Shown: positions 16,145-19,754 of the stretch, in pieces | How the letters are laid out: the number at the start of each line of letters is the position of its first letter | Position numbering within the stretch: position 1 is the first letter of the stretch | Assembly: GCA_002402325.1 (NCBI GenBank) | Contig: DHFQ01000163.1 | Location: 543-20,296, forward strand | Direction of reading: 5' to 3' | Length of the DNA stretch: 19,754 bases | From: Candidatus Aminicenantes bacterium UBA4820 | GTDB taxonomy: Bacteria > Acidobacteriota > UBA4820 | Position numbers and translations under genes: made by a program | The notes under the pieces: generated by a model | What the model was told of the DNA's origin: nothing | Database searches by the model: none | The model's input: only the letters and a program-made list of their open reading frames with translations

Positions 16145-16159
16145 GTTACCAAAGGTAAC
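16145..16159. promoter_or_regulatory. Perfect palindrome upstream of the CDF transporter (possible operator)
   Basis: GTTACC, three A residues, then GGTAAC make a 15-base inverted repeat. It lies 14-28 bases before the CDF start codon and about 55 bases from the promoter of the divergent small gene. A metal-responsive repressor could bind it. In RNA it would form a short hairpin just before a start codon that lacks a ribosome binding site. Confidence 0.45.
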
Positions 16160-16211
16160 TAATATGTTCTTTCCTGCTTTTACATTTAAAAAAAGGTTAG
16201 AAAACTCACTG

Positions 16212-16240
16212 ATTACAAAGGAAAAATAAAAAGGTATAGT
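16212..16240 (+). promoter_or_regulatory. Putative promoter of the small YHS/TRASH-like gene
   Basis: ATTACA (16212-16217) and TATAGT (16235-16240) are separated by exactly 17 bases. The -10 matches the sigma70 consensus at 5 of 6 positions and the -35 at 4 of 6. Transcription would start near 16247, about 26 bases before the ATG at 16273. Confidence 0.45.
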
Positions 16241-16272
16241 TTTTGCAGTAAAAAAGGTTGAAAGGCGGTTAT

Positions 16273-16458
16273 ATGGAAAGTTGCCCTGTTTGTGGCGAAA
16301 ATACGAAAGATAAAGCAGGCACAATAGAATACACCTTTGAAGAAAAAAAACTGAAATTTTGTAGCTTGACCTGCTTGAGGATTTTTCAACAGTTTCCAGA
16401 AATTTACATGAATGAAAAAGAGGACGACATAAACATACTTGAAGACAGTAGAGCATAA
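16273..16458 (+). CDS. Small YHS/TRASH-like metal-binding protein
   Basis: A 61-residue cytoplasmic protein with four cysteines: C4xxC7 (CPVCG) and C30xxxC34 (FCSLTC), followed by LRIFQQFPEIY. The order CPxCG, about 20 residues, FCSxxC and then FxxxPExY is that of the YHS/TRASH treble-clef family, which binds copper, zinc or other soft metals and often appears in metal-handling operons. An acidic C-terminal tail follows. I start it at the ATG at 16273, with AAAGGCGG (16261-16268) 4 bases upstream; a TTG at 16258 would add five residues and has a poorer site. It is divergent from the CDF transporter and converges on the Asd-like gene with 8 bases between. It may be a metal chaperone or sensor working with the transporter; that is inference from position. 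Confidence 0.78.
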   Translation: MESCPVCGENTKDKAGTIEYTFEEKKLKFCSLTCLRIFQQFPEIYMNEKEDDINILEDSRA

Positions 16459-16466
16459 GATATTGC

Positions 16467-17372
16467 CTATCTTTCAACTTCGCCTTTGACTATTTTTGCA
16501 ACTTCATTTGCCATCATTGAGCAATTGTCAAAACCAATAAACCCTGTAATGTGATTCTCGCCATAAAAATTTGTAAAAAGAAGGGGCTTTTTTCCGGGAG
16601 CAGTGGCAGTTATTTTTGAAATTTCGCTTTCAAAATCAAAACTATCACTATCTTTAAATCTATTTATCGCATCGACCTTCCCTTTTTTATCCACTCCATT
16701 TTCCAATTCGGATATGAAGTAGAGATATGTTCCATAAAAAACTGGAACAGAGATTTCGTTCCTTAAGAGAAATCCTTTAAAGGATGTCGTTTCTCTTATT
16801 TCATTTTCAAGATGGTCAGGAATGTGGGGTTTTGAGGGAACAAGCTTAAAAGCAAACTGCTCATTTTTTATTTTCTGAAAATTTAAAATATCTCTTGTTT
16901 GTAGAAAAAGTTCTTGAAGCCCGTCTTTTCCCCTTGATGAAGCGGAGGAATATATTGACCAAAAAAGGCTTACAGGATTGAAATCTTTAAGGCAATTTAA
17001 GATTTCTTTTATGATATAAGTTTCGGGTGAGATGATGTTTAATCCTTCATAACTATCATCAAAAGTTGGTGTTTCACTCAGAATAAAAAACCTCGATTTA
17101 TTTTGGACGCTCTTAAGAAAGGAAAGACACTTCTTTTCAAATTTTCCAACAATGAAAACAAAATCTGAACCAAGAATCCTCTTTTCATCAAGAGGAAGGT
17201 AGAGTCTGGCTTCCATATCTCCATCTACTTCCATCTCCATATCACCTGAAGTAAAATCGTAAGAAATAAGGTTTGCCACCCTAATTTCCTTTAGAGAATT
17301 AAAAATTTCATCTTCAAGGATTGGGTTTCTGCCTATTATAGAGATCGTCAAATCTTCTAAATTTTTATCCAT
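16467..17372 (-). CDS. Degenerate aspartate-semialdehyde dehydrogenase-fold protein, probably inactive
   Basis: A 301-residue protein whose layout follows aspartate-semialdehyde dehydrogenase (Asd). FWSIYSSASSRGKDGLQEL at about 137-155 corresponds to the Asd segment TYQSVSGAGKxGVEEL, FAFKLVPSKPH at 173-183 to the IAFNVIPQ strand, VPVFYG at 209-214 to RVPVxxGH, and FDNCSMMANEVA at 281-292 to the DNLRKGAALNAVQ helix. The key residues are gone. The NADP loop GxTGxVG reads GRNPILE (14-20). The catalytic cysteine segment NCST is replaced by PETYI (116-120). The substrate arginine before VPV is serine (S208) and the catalytic histidine after the glycine is threonine (T215). The ATG overlaps the pssA end by 8 bases, so it is the third gene of the phospholipid operon. 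A role as structural or regulatory protein is inference. The assignment rests on pattern, not on a search. Confidence 0.65.
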   Translation of the reverse strand: MDKNLEDLTISIIGRNPILEDEIFNSLKEIRVANLISYDFTSGDMEMEVDGDMEARLYLPLDEKRILGSDFVFIVGKFEKKCLSFLKSVQNKSRFFILSETPTFDDSYEGLNIISPETYIIKEILNCLKDFNPVSLFWSIYSSASSRGKDGLQELFLQTRDILNFQKIKNEQFAFKLVPSKPHIPDHLENEIRETTSFKGFLLRNEISVPVFYGTYLYFISELENGVDKKGKVDAINRFKDSDSFDFESEISKITATAPGKKPLLFTNFYGENHITGFIGFDNCSMMANEVAKIVKGEVER

Positions 17373-18174
17373 TTAATACCTTCGGTTCACCTTTCTTTTT
17401 TAGCAACTTAATTTTAATTTTTTCGTAAAGATACGAAACCTGCCCTGAAAGAAGGTAAGTTACAGCAACGATCAAAAGCATCGCTTCTGGCCATAAAAGA
17501 AATAGGAGTACAAAAAACATAACAAAAAAGAAGAAGGGTGCAGGTTTTCTCTGGCGAAAATCAAGATCCTTAAAAGAACGATATTTGACCTTAGAAATCA
17601 TTGCAAATGCTATTAGGACAACATAAAAAAGGGCTGAAAATTTTATTACTAAAAGCATCGTGTGGGAATCGGAACGAATCTTTTCAAGAAAATCTTTGTC
17701 AAGAAAATAGAGTGGAAATAGTGCCGCTGCCGTTGCGGCAGGTGTTGGAAGACCCACGAAATATCGTTTATCTACAATAGGAGTTTGAAGGTTGAACCTT
17801 GCAAGTCTTATTCCAGCGGCAAGGGGCAAAAGAAAGGCAAGAAGCCAACCGAATTTATCAAGCTCTGCAAAACCCCAGAAATATAGTATTAAAGCAGGTG
17901 CTACCCCAAATGAAAGAAAATCTGCAAGCGAATCAAGTTCTTTTCCAAAATCTGAAGAAGTTCCAGTCATCCTTGCAATCCTTCCATCAAGAGAATCAAG
18001 GATTAAGGCAAGAAGAAGGTAGTTTATTGAATGCTCAATGTTTCCTTTTATGGCAGAAATTACTGCAACATATCCACAGAACATATTGCCCAGCGTGAAA
18101 AGAGAGGGAAGGATTGAAGCCCCTCTCTTGAACATAATTTTTCTTTTCCTTACAGCCTTTCTGCCATTTAACAT
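17365..18174 (-). CDS. pssA: CDP-diacylglycerol-serine O-phosphatidyltransferase
   Basis: A 269-residue integral membrane enzyme that makes phosphatidylserine from CDP-diacylglycerol and serine. The CDP-alcohol phosphatidyltransferase motif is complete: D60xxD63G64xxA67R68, then eight residues, G77xxxD81xxxD85. About seven or eight hydrophobic helices flank it, starting with ILPSLFTLGNMFCGY, which is typical of the serine-specific PssA branch. The next gene upstream is psd, whose product decarboxylates the PssA product, which confirms the substrate. The ATG at 18174 directly follows the psd stop. A second ATG at residue 14 (18135) has AAGGAAAAG nearby and is an alternative start. The C-terminus is a lysine-rich cytoplasmic tail. 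It overlaps the Asd-like gene by 8 bases. Confidence 0.94.
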   Translation of the reverse strand: MLNGRKAVRKRKIMFKRGASILPSLFTLGNMFCGYVAVISAIKGNIEHSINYLLLALILDSLDGRIARMTGTSSDFGKELDSLADFLSFGVAPALILYFWGFAELDKFGWLLAFLLPLAAGIRLARFNLQTPIVDKRYFVGLPTPAATAAALFPLYFLDKDFLEKIRSDSHTMLLVIKFSALFYVVLIAFAMISKVKYRSFKDLDFRQRKPAPFFFFVMFFVLLFLLWPEAMLLIVAVTYLLSGQVSYLYEKIKIKLLKKKGEPKVLNG

Positions 18175-18792
18175 TTAATCTTTTCTTTCTTTTCTTTTAG
18201 CGATAGGCGTCAGCCCTGCTTTGACAACATCATTCATTTTAAGGAGAACATCATATTCACTTTTTTTAAATTTCAGATCAACTCGCGATCCAAAGGCAAT
18301 GACTCCCACCCTTTCGCCCCTCTTTACAAAATCTCCCTTTTGTTTAAGAAGATGAATTCTTCTTGCAACAAGCCCTGCAATCTGGACAAATTCAACCTCG
18401 CTTTTTCCTTTTACTCTCCAAATTACTCTCTCATTTTCAATTGATGCCTTCTCTTTAAAGGCAGAGATGTAATTACCGGTGAAGTGCGTCCTTGAGATAA
18501 CCTCACCTTCAATTGGTGAACGATTTACATGGCAGTTAAAAATACTCATAAAGATTGATATAAAGTATTGATCTTCATCTTCTTTAAAAACTACTATTTT
18601 CCCATCTGCTGGTGAGAGCAAAATTGATTCATCGCCACTAAAATTTCTCTCTGGATCCCTGAAGAAGAAAATTATAAAAACAAAAATTACACCAAAAATT
18701 ATTGTTAAAATCCATAATTGAAAAATTATAGCAAGGCATAGGGCAAAACCACTTAAAAGCAAATAGGGAAAAGATTCTCTTCTAACCTTCAT
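18175..18792 (-). CDS. psd: Phosphatidylserine decarboxylase, short type
   Basis: A 205-residue protein of the short (archaeal/non-proteobacterial type) decarboxylase class, which converts phosphatidylserine to phosphatidylethanolamine at the membrane. Two N-terminal membrane helices cover about 8-44. Then come SPADGKIV at 60-67, FNCHVNRSPIEGEV at 85-98 and the FTGNY block. The self-cleavage site is G168-S169 within AFGSRVDL; S169 becomes the pyruvoyl cofactor and the chain splits into a larger beta and a short alpha subunit. D63, H88 and S169 are the expected processing triad. GGAG (18798-18801) lies 5 bases upstream of the ATG. The stop abuts the pssA start, so both are made together. Confidence 0.94.
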   Translation of the reverse strand: MKVRRESFPYLLLSGFALCLAIIFQLWILTIIFGVIFVFIIFFFRDPERNFSGDESILLSPADGKIVVFKEDEDQYFISIFMSIFNCHVNRSPIEGEVISRTHFTGNYISAFKEKASIENERVIWRVKGKSEVEFVQIAGLVARRIHLLKQKGDFVKRGERVGVIAFGSRVDLKFKKSEYDVLLKMNDVVKAGLTPIAKRKERKD

Positions 18793-18813
18793 CTAAACTC
18801 CAACTTATATCTT

Positions 18814-18843
18814 ATTATTTTTTTCTTAAATTGTCCATCTCAA
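18814..18843 (-). promoter_or_regulatory. Putative promoter of the psd-pssA-Asd-like operon
   Basis: On the minus strand TTGAGA (18843-18838) and AATAAT (18819-18814) are 18 bases apart; each matches the sigma70 consensus at 5 of 6 positions. Transcription would start near 18807, giving a short leader that just includes the GGAG site of psd. Confidence 0.45.
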
Positions 18844-18881
18844 ATGAATATTTAAAAAAGGCAAGATACTAAAGGAGTTTG

Positions 18882-19442
18882 TCAGGATAATTTTTTGTCT
18901 GTAACTATTAGTGCAAAATAAGACGCAACGGGAACAAAATCTTCCACGATAAAAGTGTATTTAACACCTTCTTTAAGTTCTACATAAAAATCAAATAACT
19001 CTTTTGAAGATAAATCTTTGCCTTCAAAAATCACATTAGCCCTATTACCATCCCACAATAAGATTTTAAGAGATCTCACTTTACTCTTTTTATCAGATGG
19101 ACTCCCATTTATAAATGTGAAAGTATATTTCCCGGAAGAATCAACTTCAAAGGCTTCTCCCGGCGAAAAAAGAATAGTTTTTCTTTCGTTCCTGAAAAAC
19201 GAAACTGAAAGAATTCTTGCATTAAAAAGGGAGGAGTTTTTATCCTTGCATTTCTCAAGAAGCGTAGTTTTAAAGTTTTCTATTACGCCTGAAACACACT
19301 TTTCTCTATAATTTTCATCAAAGACATAAACACATTCTGAAATTGCAGAATAGTAGTCAGAAAGGAAATCCTTAAATGGTAGCGAAAAAAATGAGATTGA
19401 AAAAATCAAAACAAATACAGACACTAAAAATGCACGCTTCAT
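18882..19442 (-). CDS. Small secreted protein of unknown function
   Basis: I do not recognise this 186-residue protein. It starts with a clear Sec signal peptide (MKRAFLVSVFVLIFSISFFS, cleavage near residue 20). A helical, acidic stretch with three cysteines (SECVYVF, EKCVSG, LEKCKDK) covers about 35-70, and the rest looks like alternating beta strands ending in a hydrophobic segment, VASYFALIVTD. The last part resembles a compact beta sandwich, but I cannot name a family. GGGAG lies 5 bases before the ATG. The gene begins 14 bases after the 3' end of tRNA-Glu with no promoter in between, so it is probably transcribed from the tRNA promoter and freed by tRNA 3' processing. psd is downstream with its own likely promoter. 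Confidence 0.7.
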   Translation of the reverse strand: MKRAFLVSVFVLIFSISFFSLPFKDFLSDYYSAISECVYVFDENYREKCVSGVIENFKTTLLEKCKDKNSSLFNARILSVSFFRNERKTILFSPGEAFEVDSSGKYTFTFINGSPSDKKSKVRSLKILLWDGNRANVIFEGKDLSSKELFDFYVELKEGVKYTFIVEDFVPVASYFALIVTDKKLS

Positions 19443-19456
19443 CTATGCTCCCAAAA

Positions 19457-19531
19457 TGGTAGCCCGTACGGGACTCGAACCCGTGTTACCGGCGTGAGAG
19501 GCCGGCGTCCTAACCGCTGAACGAACGGGCC
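19457..19531 (-). tRNA. tRNA-Glu (anticodon CTC)
   Basis: A complete cloverleaf of 75 bases with CCA encoded in the DNA. The acceptor stem GGCCCGT pairs with ACGGGCT (first pair G-U). The D-arm reads TTCAGCGGTTAGGA. The anticodon stem CCGGC/GCCGG encloses the loop CTCTCAC, giving anticodon CTC, which reads GAG. The T-arm ACGGG-TTCGAGT-CCCGT is intact. Its product is the kind of substrate HemA uses, although the C5 pathway may use any Glu isoacceptor. It is the second tRNA on the transcript, 3 bases after tRNA-Gln. Confidence 0.96.
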
Positions 19532-19534
19532 AAT

Positions 19535-19610
19535 TGGCTGGGGAGGGAGGACTCGAACCCCCATCATCCTGGTCCAGAGCCAGGCGTTCCGCCAGTTGAA
19601 CTACTCCCCA
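19535..19610 (-). tRNA. tRNA-Gln (anticodon CTG)
   Basis: A complete cloverleaf of 76 bases including an encoded CCA. The acceptor stem TGGGGAG pairs with CTCCCCA, with discriminator G. The anticodon stem CCTGG/CCAGG encloses the loop CTCTGGA, giving anticodon CTG for codon CAG. The T-loop GTTCGAG is intact. It is first behind a near-consensus promoter and is followed after 3 bases by tRNA-Glu. With asnS here but no gatCAB genes, the window does not show whether Gln-tRNA is made directly or by amidation. Confidence 0.96.
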
Positions 19611-19623
19611 GCGAAACATACCT

Positions 19624-19652
19624 ATTTTAGATTTTGTTTTAATTTCTGTCAA
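19624..19652 (-). promoter_or_regulatory. Near-consensus sigma70 promoter of the tRNA genes
   Basis: On the minus strand TTGACA (19652-19647, perfect) is followed after exactly 17 bases by TAAAAT (19629-19624, 5 of 6). The start point would be near 19617, about 7 bases before tRNA-Gln. This is the strongest promoter in the window, as expected for tRNA genes. From 19653 to the end of the window I see no gene. Confidence 0.85.
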
Positions 19653-19754
19653 GTCATTATAAAAAGTCTACTCAATGTAACCCAGTCCATTTATTTATTT
19701 TCCCCAATTTTTCAAGATTGACTTTTAACCCAAAATCCAACATTGATTTATATC

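Noticed and set aside
16124..16477. A 117-codon minus-strand frame opposite the small YHS/TRASH-like gene
   Set aside because: It is antisense to a gene with a clear cysteine motif, has no domain, and overlaps the CDF start region. It is a shadow frame.
19443..19652. A 69-codon minus-strand frame over the tRNA region
   Set aside because: It reads straight through both tRNA genes; the tRNAs explain the sequence.
19656..19684. A second promoter upstream of the tRNA genes, based on a perfect TATAAT at 19661-19656 (minus strand)
   Set aside because: The -35 position (TGGGTT) does not match, so it is not supported beside the strong promoter at 19624-19652.

Overview
The window is AT-rich, lysine- and phenylalanine-heavy bacterial chromosome, densely packed, with strong GGAGG-type ribosome binding sites, several TTG or GTG starts and many zero-gap gene junctions. 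There is no phage, insertion sequence, CRISPR array or plasmid module. Glutamyl-tRNA reductase (C5 haem route), bacterial TadA and MnmA, and sigma70-like promoters all point to Bacteria. Zinc-ribbon/FHA proteins and kelch-PKD surface proteins suggest a little-studied lineage, but the sequence alone does not allow a phylum call.

Layout. (1) 1-3555, plus strand: two tandem secreted paralogues with cysteine-bearing PKD repeats and a C-terminal IPT/TIG-like domain. The first is cut by the window edge; the second carries a large kelch propeller. Each is followed by a strong intrinsic terminator. (2) 3620-6043, plus strand: an M32 metallocarboxypeptidase and thioredoxin reductase. (3) 6044-6203: a GC-rich imperfect palindromic element between convergent genes. 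(4) 11948 down to 6204, minus strand: a seven-gene zero-gap operon, zinc ribbon-FHA / mnmA / hemX-ccsA-like / hemA / hemC / hemD / tadA. It couples early tetrapyrrole synthesis, which starts from Glu-tRNA, to two tRNA-modification enzymes. (5) 14563 down to 11999, minus strand: a membrane-spanning VWA-zinc ribbon-FHA protein and asparaginyl-tRNA synthetase. (6) 14779-16458: a cation diffusion facilitator with a tripled cytoplasmic tail, divergent from a small YHS/TRASH-like metal-binding protein, with a perfect palindrome in the shared intergenic region. (7) 18792 down to 16467, minus strand: psd, pssA and a degenerate aspartate-semialdehyde dehydrogenase-fold protein that has lost its catalytic residues. 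(8) 19652 down to 18882, minus strand: a near-consensus promoter, tRNA-Gln(CTG), tRNA-Glu(CTC) and, 14 bases on, a small secreted protein.

How the parts fit. psd and pssA together make phosphatidylethanolamine through phosphatidylserine. hemA, hemC and hemD supply three of the steps from Glu-tRNA to uroporphyrinogen III. Two FHA proteins imply phosphothreonine signalling, although no kinase is present here. The most interesting items are the catalytically dead Asd-fold protein in the phospholipid operon, the triple-tail CDF transporter with its palindrome and neighbouring small metal-binding protein, the four-cysteine PKD repeats, and the tRNA-mRNA joint transcript.
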